This document shows positions 1 through 6,657 of a stretch of 11,822 nt of DNA, one piece after another (the stretch's first letter is position 1; every line of letters begins with the position of its first letter). The notes beneath the pieces were generated by a model, which was given only the letters and a program-made list of their open reading frames with translations, had not been told where the DNA came from and made no database searches. Source of the DNA: Pseudomonadota bacterium. Its GTDB lineage: Bacteria; Pseudomonadota; Alphaproteobacteria; Rhizobiales; Xanthobacteraceae. The stretch spans positions 1 to 11,822 of the forward strand of contig JAEZMT010000133.1 of the NCBI GenBank assembly GCA_023442085.1, in the 5' to 3' direction. Made by a program: the position numbers and the translations under genes.

Positions 1-443
1 AAACGGTCCACGATGCCGGCAAGCTGCTGGCGCGGATCGAGCTTCCACGGCGCGCCTTTGGCCGAGCCGTCGGGCTCGTGCATGGTGATGAGCACCTGCG
101 CGGTGGGCCGCGGCGCCCACGGCACCGGCTTGAGCGTGCCCGCCACCGGCCAGCACAGGCCGTCCTTGTCGCCGGTCTCCAGGTGGATCTCGGTCGCCTC
201 CACCTCGCAGCCCCAGATGTCGAGGCCGAAGATGGAGAGGGGAATCGCCACCCCGTCATTCCAGATCTTGGTGATGGACCGCCCGGGGATCCATTTGCCG
301 CGCAGCACGGCGGACGTATCAGGCAAAAGAACTTCCACCACCTCCGGCTCGCCGTAGGTGGAAAGATAGGCCGCAACCTCGTCGGCAGGCTCTGCGATGG
401 CAGAGGCCTCGTCGGGTCGGCGGCCGGGGAGTGTGACCGGCAT
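1..443 (-). CDS. Glutamine synthetase family protein (N-terminal 147 residues, cut by the window edge)
   Basis: This is the start of an ATP-dependent ligase of the glutamine synthetase family. Members join ammonia or an amine such as putrescine to the gamma-carboxyl of glutamate in the cytoplasm. The visible part is the N-terminal beta-grasp region: LPDTSAVLRGKWIP (about residues 40-53) is the family's conserved strand with its RGK turn, and GDKDGLCWPVAGTLKPVPW (from about residue 91) matches the D-x-DG...PGTL-x-xxPW block. The catalytic domain lies beyond the left edge, so ammonia-using GlnA-like and polyamine-using PuuA-like enzymes cannot be told apart. The ATG at 443 is chosen because an in-frame TGA sits a few codons upstream and GGAG lies 4 nt before it. 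It is divergent from the sensor kinase operon. Family assignment is solid; exact substrate is unknown. Confidence 0.85.
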   Translation of the reverse strand, partial: MPVTLPGRRPDEASAIAEPADEVAAYLSTYGEPEVVEVLLPDTSAVLRGKWIPGRSITKIWNDGVAIPLSIFGLDIWGCEVEATEIHLETGDKDGLCWPVAGTLKPVPWAPRPTAQVLITMHEPDGSAKGAPWKLDPRQQLAGIVDR

Positions 444-730
444 GATACTCCGTCTTCAAAAAAGCGACGTTCAAGCCGCATCCAAGCGCGAAGGCGTGGA
501 ACCTTCAAGCGCGTCCGCACTTATCACCCCTGGAGTTGGCGCGGATTGACCCAAAAGAGGTTTCTGTTTACCGCGCGGCCGGAGAGGCGGGACGAAATGG
601 GAAGATGGGCGGTTCGCCCCCTCGATGAGGCGGCCTCCGCGAGCGGGACAAAACCTGCCCGCGCGGCCACGTGCGGCCGCAGGACGGCCTTGCGCGCGTA
701 CTCCTGCCCCAAGCTGGATCCTTCCCTGTC
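444..730. other. Divergent intergenic region between the glutamine synthetase-like gene and the sensor operon
   Basis: No convincing gene lies here. It must hold the promoters of both flanking transcription units, but no strong sigma-70 pair stands out. A TTGACC box at 546-551 could be a plus-strand -35, yet no good -10 follows at the right distance. GGAAC at 498-502 resembles the -35 of the alphaproteobacterial stress sigma factor EcfG, but the matching CGTT -10 is missing. Three copies of a TTCAAGCGCG-like motif lie at 470-513. A six-base inverted repeat, GCGGCC/GGCCGC, spans 663-680 around the alternative GTG start at 671. Confidence 0.5.
470..513. repeat. Three short direct repeats resembling TTCAAGCGCG
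   Basis: TTCAAGCCGC (470-479), TCCAAGCGCG (481-490) and TTCAAGCGCG (504-513) are near-identical ten-base units. Their starts are 11 and 23 nt apart, close to one and two helical turns, so a protein could contact all three on one DNA face. They lie just upstream of the glutamine-synthetase-like gene, whose start is at 443. No known regulator is recognised, and short GC-rich repeats of this kind can arise by chance. Confidence 0.3.
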
Positions 731-2248
731 ATGACAGCAACGCTCACACAGCCCGCGCCCCGCGCATGGCGGCATCAGTTCGCGACGCCGGGCCCGACGC
801 TGCTCCTGCTGCTCGGCTTCGCGATCCTCGTCGCCATCAGCGCGTCTTCGATTAGCCTCATCCACCGCGCCCGGTCGGATGCGGAGAGCGTCGCGCACAC
901 GCTTCAGGTGATGAACGCCGTATCCCAGTTGCAGGTTCTCATCCGTCGCAGCGAAAGTTCGGAGCGCGGCTTCCTCATCACCGGCCGCGAGGGCTTCGCC
1001 CGCTTCTTTGAGCAATCGAAGGCGCAGACCGGCCCCACGCTGGAGCAGATCGCCACCCTCACCGCCGACAATCCGGAACAGCAGCAGCGCGTGGCGGAAG
1101 CCCGCGACCTGATCGCCGAACGCCTTGCCTCGTATGAGCGATCCATGGCGCTGCGGACGGCGGGCGACCTGGACGGCGCCTTCGCGGACCTTCGCGCCGA
1201 CCGCACCGAGGGCGCCATGACGCGCCTCGGCACGCTTCTCGTCGAGATGAAGGCCGAAGAAAACAAGCTGCTGGAGGAGCGCACCGGCGCCTCCCGCGAC
1301 AGCACGGTCTGGCTCACCGTTGTCAGCCTCTCGGGCCTCGCCGTGGTGCTGGCCCTCGGCGCCCTCGCGCTGACGCTCAATCGCCGTCAGATCAACGCGC
1401 TGCAGGCGGCCCATGGTGAGCTGGAAGCCGCCAATCAGGGACTGGAGAAGCGCGTCGCCGAGCGCACCGCCGATCTCAAGGAAGCCAACGACGAAATCCA
1501 GAGCTTCGCTTATATCGTAAGCCATGATCTGCGCTCGCCTCTGGTGAACATCATGGGCTTCACCAGCGAGATCGAGGCGATGCGCGGCGACCTTTTCGAT
1601 CGTCTCGCGCAATTGAGGGCCCAGGCGGGGGAGGCCCCGGAGAGCGATGCGGAGCTCGCCGCCGATTTCGAAGAGGCGCTCGGCTTCATCAAGACGTCCA
1701 TCAACCGCATGGACCGGCTCATTCACGCCATTCTCGCCTTGTCGCGCGAAGGCCGGAAGGAGTTCTTGCCGGTGGACGTGGACATGGGCCAGCTCATCGC
1801 GAGCCTGCGCGACAGCATGACCCACCAGCTTCACGAGGCGGGCGGAGAAATCGTCATCAAGCGCCTGCCGGTGATCGAATCCGACCGGCTGGCGCTGGAG
1901 CAGATCTTTACCAACCTCCTCGACAACGCCTTCAAATACCGCCGGGACGACGTCCCGCTGCGCGTGGAGGTCAGCGCCGTGGACACGCCCGGCTTCGTGA
2001 CCTTCGTGATCGCGGACAACGGCCGGGGCATCGATCCCAAGGATCGCGGACGGGTGTTCGAACTCTTCCGCCGCTCGGGCCGGCAGGACCGCCCGGGCGA
2101 AGGCATCGGCCTTGCCCATGTGCGTGCGCTGGTGCGCCGCATGGGCGGACTCATTTCTCTTGATTCCAAGCTGGGTGAAGGCTCCACCTTCAAGGTGACG
2201 GTACCGCGCCGCCTGCCCACGGAGACCGGAAAGAAAGACCATGGTTGA
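731..2248 (+). CDS. CHASE3-domain membrane sensor histidine kinase
   Basis: This is an inner-membrane sensor kinase of 505 residues that should autophosphorylate and pass phosphate to a receiver domain. Membrane segment 1 is at about residues 23-44 and segment 2 at about 193-214. Between them lies a helical periplasmic domain with the CHASE3 look, including SSERGFLITGREGF. A coiled coil (about 220-255, LEAANQGLEKRVAERTADLKEAN) leads to the HisKA box FAYIVSHDLRSPL with phosphoacceptor His265. The ATPase domain follows: N box with N395 and N399, G1 box DNGRG (429-433), F box VFELFRR, and G2 box GEGIGL. All catalytic motifs are intact. The in-frame GTG at 671 would add 20 residues; the ATG at 731 is preferred because the first membrane segment then starts at a normal distance, though neither start has a strong ribosome site. 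The gene overlaps the next by 8 nt, indicating translational coupling. The ligand is unknown. Confidence 0.9.
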   Translation: MTATLTQPAPRAWRHQFATPGPTLLLLLGFAILVAISASSISLIHRARSDAESVAHTLQVMNAVSQLQVLIRRSESSERGFLITGREGFARFFEQSKAQTGPTLEQIATLTADNPEQQQRVAEARDLIAERLASYERSMALRTAGDLDGAFADLRADRTEGAMTRLGTLLVEMKAEENKLLEERTGASRDSTVWLTVVSLSGLAVVLALGALALTLNRRQINALQAAHGELEAANQGLEKRVAERTADLKEANDEIQSFAYIVSHDLRSPLVNIMGFTSEIEAMRGDLFDRLAQLRAQAGEAPESDAELAADFEEALGFIKTSINRMDRLIHAILALSREGRKEFLPVDVDMGQLIASLRDSMTHQLHEAGGEIVIKRLPVIESDRLALEQIFTNLLDNAFKYRRDDVPLRVEVSAVDTPGFVTFVIADNGRGIDPKDRGRVFELFRRSGRQDRPGEGIGLAHVRALVRRMGGLISLDSKLGEGSTFKVTVPRRLPTETGKKDHG

Positions 2249-2678
2249 ACACGTCACCATCATCATGATCGAGGATGACGAGGGTCACGCCCGTCTCATC
2301 GAGAAGAACATCCGCCGCGCGGGTGTGAGCAACGAGATCATGGCCTTCAGGGACGGCACCAGCGCCGTCAATTTCCTGTTCGGCGCCGACGGCAGCGGCC
2401 GGGAAAGCAGCGGACGCGCGCTTCTCGTGCTGCTCGATCTCAACCTGCCCGACATGACCGGCGTCGATATCCTCGCCCGCATCAAGCAGAACGAGCATCT
2501 CAAGCGCTCGCCCGTGGTGGTGCTCACCACCACCGACGACAAGGTGGAGATCCAGCGCTGCTATGATCTCGGCGCCAACGTGTATGTGACGAAGCCGGTC
2601 AATTACGAGAATTTCGCCAACGCGATCCGGCAGCTGGGCCTGTTCTTTTCCGTCATCCAGGTGCCGGAGACCGACTGA
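2241..2678 (+). CDS. Single-domain response regulator (Rcp1/CheY-like)
   Basis: This 145-residue protein is one receiver domain with no output domain, so it must act by protein-protein contact or as a phosphate shuttle. The acidic pocket is E11-D12-D13, the phosphoacceptor is D66 in LLDLNLPDMTG, the switch threonine is T96 in VVVLTTTDD, and the conserved lysine is K118 in VTKPV. The sequence, including the N-terminal DDEGHARLIEKNIRRAG and the LTTTDD stretch, resembles the Rcp1 type of regulator found next to phytochrome and CHASE-domain kinases. GGAAAG lies about 8 nt before the ATG. The start overlaps the end of the kinase gene by 8 nt and the stop overlaps the next start (TGATG), so all three genes are probably translated together. 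It is the likely first phosphoacceptor of the CHASE3 kinase. Confidence 0.92.
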   Translation: MVEHVTIIMIEDDEGHARLIEKNIRRAGVSNEIMAFRDGTSAVNFLFGADGSGRESSGRALLVLLDLNLPDMTGVDILARIKQNEHLKRSPVVVLTTTDDKVEIQRCYDLGANVYVTKPVNYENFANAIRQLGLFFSVIQVPETD

Positions 2679-3799
2679 TGGACTGCGCCGTGTCCGACCC
2701 CCTGGCATCCCAACCGGACGCGGCATCCGCCCCGCCCCCGCCGCTGCGCGTGCTCTATGTGGACGACGATCCCGCCCTGGGGCGGCTGGTGCAGCGCCAG
2801 CTTGGCCGCCTCGGCTTCGAGGTGGTCCCGGCCTTTTCAGGCGAGGACGGGCTGGCCCGCCTCGGCACCGAGCGGTTCGACGTGGTGGCCCTCGATCATT
2901 ACATGCCGGGACAGGACGGCATGGTCACCCTGCGGGCCATCCGCACCCTGGAGAACCCCCCGCCGGTGGTCTACGTCACCGGCGCGCAGGATGGCCGGCT
3001 CGCGGTGGCCGCGCTCAAGGCGGGAGCGGCCGACTATGTGGTGAAGGAGGTGCAAGCCGACTTCATCGAGCTGCTGCGGGCCGCCTTCGTCGCGGCGGTG
3101 GAGCAGGTGCGCATGCGCCGCGCCCATGAAGCGGCCGAAGCCGAAATCCGCGCCGCGCGCGACAGGTTCGAGGCGCTGGCCGCCGAGCGGGCGCTGCTGC
3201 TGCGCGAGATGAACCACCGCGTCGGCAATTCGCTGCAGATCATCGTGTCGCTGCTCAACGTGCAGGCCGGCGCCACCGATGAGCCGCGGGTGAAGGAAGC
3301 GCTGAACTCGGCCCGCAACCGCGTGTCGGCGGTGGCGCAGGTTCATCGCCGCCTCTACACATCCGACCAGATCGCCACCGTTGCGCTAGACCAGTATATC
3401 GGCTCGCTGCTGGACGACCTGCAGGTGTCGGCGCACCGCGAGCACGGCGGCATCACCCTCACCTATGATGCCGATCCCATCCACATCGACCCGGATCGGG
3501 GCGTGGCGCTGGGCATCATCGCCACCGAACTCGTCATCAACGCCATGAAATACGCCTATCCCGACGGCGAGGGGCCGGTGCGGGTGAAGCTGCGACGGGT
3601 GGGCGACAGGCTCGACTTTACCGTCGAGGATGACGGCGCCGGCATCTCGTCGGAAAAGCCTGCGACCTCGACCGGCCTCGGCAACCGCATCGTCAGGGCC
3701 ATGTCCATGAAGCTCGGCTGCGAGCCGACCTTCGACCCGCGCGAGCGCGGCACCTGCGTGCGCCTCACCTTCCGCCTCGCCGATCCCGGCAAGGCGTGA
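2678..3799 (+). CDS. Hybrid receiver-HisKA_2 histidine kinase
   Basis: This is a soluble 373-residue protein with a receiver at the front and a kinase behind. Receiver (about 23-140): acidic pair D29/D30, phosphoacceptor D73 in ALDHYMPGQDG, T101, and K123 in VVKE. A helical linker (about 141-170) leads to the HisKA_2 box LLREMNHRVGNSLQIIVSLLN with phospho-His180. The family's usual HRVKN reads HRVGN here, with Gly183 replacing Lys. The ATPase domain has N288 in the N box, DDGAG (318-322), and TGLGNRI (332-338). No membrane segment is visible. Kinases of the HWE/HisKA_2 class often feed the PhyR general stress response in alphaproteobacteria; a link here is inference only. With the upstream genes it forms a kinase-regulator-kinase set, where the receiver could gate its own kinase. 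Confidence 0.9.
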   Translation: MDCAVSDPLASQPDAASAPPPPLRVLYVDDDPALGRLVQRQLGRLGFEVVPAFSGEDGLARLGTERFDVVALDHYMPGQDGMVTLRAIRTLENPPPVVYVTGAQDGRLAVAALKAGAADYVVKEVQADFIELLRAAFVAAVEQVRMRRAHEAAEAEIRAARDRFEALAAERALLLREMNHRVGNSLQIIVSLLNVQAGATDEPRVKEALNSARNRVSAVAQVHRRLYTSDQIATVALDQYIGSLLDDLQVSAHREHGGITLTYDADPIHIDPDRGVALGIIATELVINAMKYAYPDGEGPVRVKLRRVGDRLDFTVEDDGAGISSEKPATSTGLGNRIVRAMSMKLGCEPTFDPRERGTCVRLTFRLADPGKA

Positions 3800-3822
3800 G
3801 CGCCGGCCCTGAGAGGCTGGGA

Positions 3823-4212
3823 TCAGATGCGCGGAACGATGATCAGGCGCTCCACCGGCTTGCCGCCGAGCAGATGCGAGGACACGATCTCGTCAATGTC
3901 CTCGGGCGTCTTGGGCGTGTACCAGATGCCCTGCGGATAGACGACCATGATCGGCCCGGCCTGGCAGAAGCTCAGGCAGCCCGAGGACGTCATCGCGATA
4001 TCGCGGCGTCCGGAGGCCTCCAGCTTCTTGCCCAGACGCTCCCACAGGGGCTGCGCGCCGTTGGCGCCGCACGAACCGCGCGGGTGCATGGGCGGCCGCT
4101 GGGTGAAGCAGCAGAAGACGTGGTGGGTGTAGACCTGCGGAATGTCGAGGGCTTCGGCTTCGGCGGCTTCGGACATGACGGCTCGCGGCTCGGTGAGGTT
4201 TCCTGGAGCCAT
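3823..4212 (-). CDS. Thioredoxin-like [2Fe-2S] ferredoxin
   Basis: This is a 129-residue small electron-transfer protein of the Aquifex Fd / Shethna type, which carries a [2Fe-2S] cluster on a thioredoxin fold. The cluster ligands have the family spacing: C35-x12-C48 (CFTQRPPMHPRGSC) and C79-x3-C83 (GCLSFCQAGP), followed by the conserved VVYPQGIWY and EDIDEIVSSHLLGGKPVERL. An extra Cys34 sits beside the first ligand. Two starts are possible, ATG at 4212 and ATG at 4176 (Met13). Neither has a clear ribosome site and family conservation begins only at about residue 28, so the true N-terminus is uncertain. It converges with the sensor operon, leaving a 23-bp gap, and lies downstream of the sulfate-binding protein gene but is separated from it by a terminator. 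The redox partner is not visible in the window. Confidence 0.9.
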   Translation of the reverse strand: MAPGNLTEPRAVMSEAAEAEALDIPQVYTHHVFCCFTQRPPMHPRGSCGANGAQPLWERLGKKLEASGRRDIAMTSSGCLSFCQAGPIMVVYPQGIWYTPKTPEDIDEIVSSHLLGGKPVERLIIVPRI

Positions 4213-4273
4213 TCAAATTGCATGCCGGCCTATTCCGCCCTTTTTAAAATCTCGTAGAGCCAGAGGCTTACAA

Positions 4274-4314
4274 CACACAAAAGGCGCCGACGCCCCCGAG
4301 GGCGGCCGGCGCCT
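4274..4314 (-). terminator. Rho-independent terminator of the sulfate-binding protein gene
   Basis: An outer stem AGGCGCCG/CGGCGCCT (4282-4289 with 4307-4314) encloses an inner stem CGCCC/GGGCG (4291-4295 with 4300-4304) with a small bulge. Read on the minus strand, the hairpin is followed directly by TTTTGTGTGTTG. It lies about 70 bp after the stop at 4383 and so ends that transcript before the ferredoxin gene. Confidence 0.75.
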
Positions 4315-4382
4315 ATCGCTGCGCTGGCGGGAATGCGACACGAGGCCGGATGCCTCGCGCCCCTCTCACTTCGCCGGAGAGA

Positions 4383-5405
4383 TCATTTGCCGACGAATAG
4401 ACTGTCGAGCTTGCCGCCGGAGGCGAAGTGTGTGGCCTGCACCTTCTCCCAGCCGCCGAACACATCCTCGACCTTCACGAGGCGGATGGGCGGGAACTGG
4501 TCCTTGAACTCAGCGACCACTTTCGGGTCCACCACGCGGTGGAAGGCCTTGGCGGCGACGGTCTGGCCGGCGGGGGAATACAGGAACTCGAGATAGGCCG
4601 TGGCCGAGGCGCGGGAGCCCCGCTTGTCCACCACCTTGTCCACCACCGCCACCGGGAACTCGGCCAAAAGGCTCACGGACGGCACGACGGTGAGCAGCTT
4701 CCTGTCGGGATAGAGCCCCTCGATGGTGCGCGTCTCGGCCTCGAAGGTCACCAGCACGTCGCCGGTATCCCGCTCGACGAAGGTGGTGGTGGCGGCCCGG
4801 CCGCCGGTGTCAAACACGGGCACGTTGGAGAGCAGCTTCTTCACGAAGGCATCGGCCTTGGCGGCGTCGCCCTTGTTCTGCTCCAGCGCGAACGCATAGG
4901 CCGCGAGATAGGTGTAGCGCGCGTTGCCCGAGGTCTTGGGGTTCGGGAAGATGACCTTCACGTCGTCGCGGACGAGATCGGACCAGTCCTTGATGTTCTT
5001 CGGGTTGCCGGCGCGCACGAGGAAGGCCGGGAAGGAATAATAAGGCGAGGCGGAATTGGGGAACTTCTTCGCCCAGTCCTTCGCCACATAGCCGGCCTTG
5101 GCGAGGGTATCCACGTCGATCACCTGGTTGAAGGTGACCACATCCGCCTCCAGCCCCTCGATCACCGCGCGGGCCTGCCGGGAGGAGCCGGCGTGGCTCT
5201 GGTTCACCGTCAGCTCCTGGCCGGTCTTCGACTTCCAGAAGGGGATGAACTCCGCGTTGATGGCCGTGAACAGCTCGCGGGAGATGTCGTAGGAGACATT
5301 CAGGAGCGTGTTCGGCCCCTGCTGGGCCAGCGACGGCCCGGCGCCAAACGGGGCCACGGCCGCGCCGGCGAGCGCGGTGGCGAGGAGGGCGCGGCGGGTG
5401 ATCAT
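4383..5405 (-). CDS. sbp: Periplasmic sulfate-binding protein of an ABC transporter
   Basis: This 340-residue protein should capture sulfate (or thiosulfate) in the periplasm for CysTWA-type uptake. The N-terminus MITRRALLATALAGAAV ends in SLAQ, giving a signal peptide cleaved near residue 27; the TRRALL stretch resembles a twin-arginine motif. Mature-protein signatures of the family follow in order: NVSYDISREL, NQSHAGSSRQARAVIEGLEA, PNPKTSGNARYTYLAA, FDTGGRAATTTFVERDTGDV and PSVSLLAEFPVAVVDKVVDK. The usual HGGSGKQ and WENEA stretches read HAGSSRQ and FEAET, so ligand preference may differ. An ATG 56 codons upstream is rejected because it adds non-signal sequence through the operator region; the ATG at 5405 has GGGAG 8 nt before it. 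No permease or ATPase gene adjoins it, so it is an orphan that must borrow a transporter encoded elsewhere. Confidence 0.93.
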   Translation of the reverse strand: MITRRALLATALAGAAVAPFGAGPSLAQQGPNTLLNVSYDISRELFTAINAEFIPFWKSKTGQELTVNQSHAGSSRQARAVIEGLEADVVTFNQVIDVDTLAKAGYVAKDWAKKFPNSASPYYSFPAFLVRAGNPKNIKDWSDLVRDDVKVIFPNPKTSGNARYTYLAAYAFALEQNKGDAAKADAFVKKLLSNVPVFDTGGRAATTTFVERDTGDVLVTFEAETRTIEGLYPDRKLLTVVPSVSLLAEFPVAVVDKVVDKRGSRASATAYLEFLYSPAGQTVAAKAFHRVVDPKVVAEFKDQFPPIRLVKVEDVFGGWEKVQATHFASGGKLDSLFVGK

Positions 5406-5423
5406 GAAACGTGCTCCCAATTT

Positions 5424-5479
5424 ACATTTCACATATGTTGAAATGTGATTTTCACATGCACCGTGTCTAGCATGTGAAA
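5424..5479 (-). promoter_or_regulatory. Cluster of TTTCACAT palindromes upstream of the sulfate-binding protein gene
   Basis: Three overlapping inverted repeats lie in an AT-rich patch 19-74 bp before the start codon. ACATTTCA/TGAAATGT (5424-5431 with 5439-5446) is spaced by 7 nt. ATGTGA/TCACAT (5443-5448 with 5452-5457) is spaced by 3 nt. TTTCACATG/CATGTGAAA (5450-5458 with 5471-5479) is spaced by 12 nt. All share the half-site TTTCACAT. The neighbour on the other side ends its gene at 5581 on the same strand, so the cluster can only serve the sulfate-binding protein gene. A CysB-like sulfur regulator is a natural guess, but the sequence alone does not identify the protein. Confidence 0.6.
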
Positions 5480-5539
5480 TCGGGGCTGTGAACCTCCACA
5501 GGAGCGATACGCTTTGGAAAGTGACGTTCGGGAAGAGCA

Positions 5540-5564
5540 CGGCCCGCGACAGCGCCGCGGGCCG
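5540..5564 (-). terminator. Possible terminator hairpin of the aldo/keto reductase gene
   Basis: A perfect 9-bp stem CGGCCCGCG/CGCGGGCCG (5540-5548 with 5556-5564) has a 7-nt loop and lies 16 bp after the stop at 5581. On the minus strand it is followed by TGCTCTTCCC, only a modest U-rich tail, so termination may be partial or assisted. Confidence 0.5.
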
Positions 5565-5580
5565 CTGGATCATCCGCCTC

Positions 5581-6567
5581 TCAGAGGTTCAGCATCGCCA
5601 TGGCCGCCGCCGGATAGCGCGTACCCGCGACCGCATCCGGCGCGAACAGCGCGTCCAGTGCGGCGATCTCGTCCGGCGAGAGGCGGATGCGGGTCGCCGC
5701 CACATTCTCCTCCAGATACTTCTGCCGGCGGGTGCCCGGAATAGGGATGATGTTGTCGTCCTTGCCAAGGATCCAGGCGAGGGCGATCTGGGCGCTGGTC
5801 ACGCCCTTGCCCGCCGCGAAGCCCTTGAGCGCTTCCACCAGCGCAAGGTTGGTCTTGAGCGCATCGCCGCTGAAGCGGGGATTGCTCCGCCGGAAGTCAT
5901 CGTCCGCCAGCGCGTCAGGGGTGCTCACGGCGCCGGTGAGGAAGGAGCGGCCGAGCGGGGAATAGGCGACGAAGGCCACGCCCAGCTCCCGACAGGCCGC
6001 CAGCATCTCCACTTCCGGCTCGCGGCTCCAAAGGGAGTATTCGATCTGCACCGCGGTGATGGGATGCACCGCATGGGCCTTGCGCAGCGTCGCCACCGAG
6101 CATTCGGACAGGCCGAGGAAGCGCACCTTGCCGGCCTCCACCAGCCCCTTCATGGCCCCCACCGTCTCCTCGATGGGCGTCTTGGGGTCGACGCGGTGCT
6201 GGTAATAAAGGTCGATGGTGTCGATGCCGAGCCGTTCGAGGCTGGCATCGCAGGCGGAGCGCACATAGTCCGGCGTGCCGGAAATGCCCAGGCGCTCGCC
6301 GTTGGGGCCGCGCACATTTCCGAACTTGGTGGCGAGGATGACGCTGTCGCGCCGCCCCTTGAGGAAGCGGCCGAGCAGGCGCTCGTTGTGGCCGACGCCA
6401 TACATGTCGGCGGTGTCGAAGAAATTTATGCCGAGGTCGAGAGCGGCTGCTAAGGTCGCGAGCGACTGTTCGTCGTCGCTCGGCCCGTAGAATTCGGACA
6501 TGCCCATGCAGCCGAGACCGATGGCGGACACGGACAGGCCCGAGCGACCGAGGGAGCGTTGGTCCAT
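5581..6567 (-). CDS. Aldo/keto reductase
   Basis: This is a 328-residue cytoplasmic NADPH-dependent oxidoreductase that should reduce aldehydes or ketones. The catalytic tetrad of the family is complete: D51 and Y56 in FFDTADMYG, K81 in LATKFG, and H124 in LYYQHRVDP. Cofactor-side motifs VAYSPLGRSFLTG and IIPIPGTRRQKYLEEN are also present. The opening LGRSGLSVSAIGLGCMGMSEFYG is typical of the AKR13/YakC-like group. The ATG at 6567 is chosen because GAGG lies 6 nt before it; a start at 6609 would add 14 residues that do not belong to the fold. It is divergent from the tetR-family gene and shares a 90-bp operator-containing gap with it, so it is the probable target of that regulator. The physiological substrate is unknown. 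Confidence 0.93.
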   Translation of the reverse strand: MDQRSLGRSGLSVSAIGLGCMGMSEFYGPSDDEQSLATLAAALDLGINFFDTADMYGVGHNERLLGRFLKGRRDSVILATKFGNVRGPNGERLGISGTPDYVRSACDASLERLGIDTIDLYYQHRVDPKTPIEETVGAMKGLVEAGKVRFLGLSECSVATLRKAHAVHPITAVQIEYSLWSREPEVEMLAACRELGVAFVAYSPLGRSFLTGAVSTPDALADDDFRRSNPRFSGDALKTNLALVEALKGFAAGKGVTSAQIALAWILGKDDNIIPIPGTRRQKYLEENVAATRIRLSPDEIAALDALFAPDAVAGTRYPAAAMAMLNL

Positions 6568-6621
6568 GGGGGACCTCTTATGATGGGGAGTGTGGGGGTG
6601 CACAGCCAAGCGGATCCGCGC

Positions 6622-6651
6622 TGGCCATGAATGTAAACTACACCGTATAGT
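6622..6651 (+). promoter_or_regulatory. Candidate promoter of the TetR-family gene
   Basis: TATAGT (6646-6651) matches the -10 consensus at 5 of 6 positions. TGGCCA (6622-6627) is a 4-of-6 -35 with an 18-nt spacer. Transcription would begin within a base or two of the ATG at 6658, giving an essentially leaderless message. This agrees with the absence of any ribosome-binding sequence before that ATG. The box lies inside the operator palindrome. Confidence 0.4.
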
Positions 6652-6657
6652 GTACTT
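6636..6657. promoter_or_regulatory. Operator-like palindrome between the AKR and TetR genes
   Basis: TACAC (6639-6643) and GTGTA (6650-6654) form an inverted repeat around the 6-nt spacer CGTATA. The symmetry extends outward through AA/TT after one mismatch on each side, giving about 22 bp in total. TetR-family operators commonly have this size and form. It ends right against the tetR start codon and overlaps the likely -10 box, so binding would block that promoter and could also repress the divergent reductase. Confidence 0.6.

Noticed and set aside
498..523. A possible EcfG-type stress promoter (GGAAC) in front of the sensor operon
   Set aside because: At the required spacing of about 17 nt the sequence reads CTTA rather than CGTT, so only half of the promoter is present.
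78..734. A 218-codon plus-strand open frame spanning the glutamine synthetase fragment and the intergenic region
   Set aside because: The opposite strand at 1-443 has clear glutamine-synthetase motifs, and this frame's product resembles nothing and is Arg-rich throughout.
524..2266. A 580-codon open frame on the minus strand opposite the CHASE3 kinase gene
   Set aside because: It is a shadow of the kinase gene caused by GC-rich codon bias. It has low complexity rich in Arg, Ala, His and Gly, no recognisable domain, and the sense strand encodes a complete kinase.
4428..5441. A 337-codon plus-strand open frame opposite the sulfate-binding protein gene
   Set aside because: The product is a repetitive Gly/His/Leu/Arg string with no domain; the minus strand carries a clear Sbp-family protein with a ribosome site.
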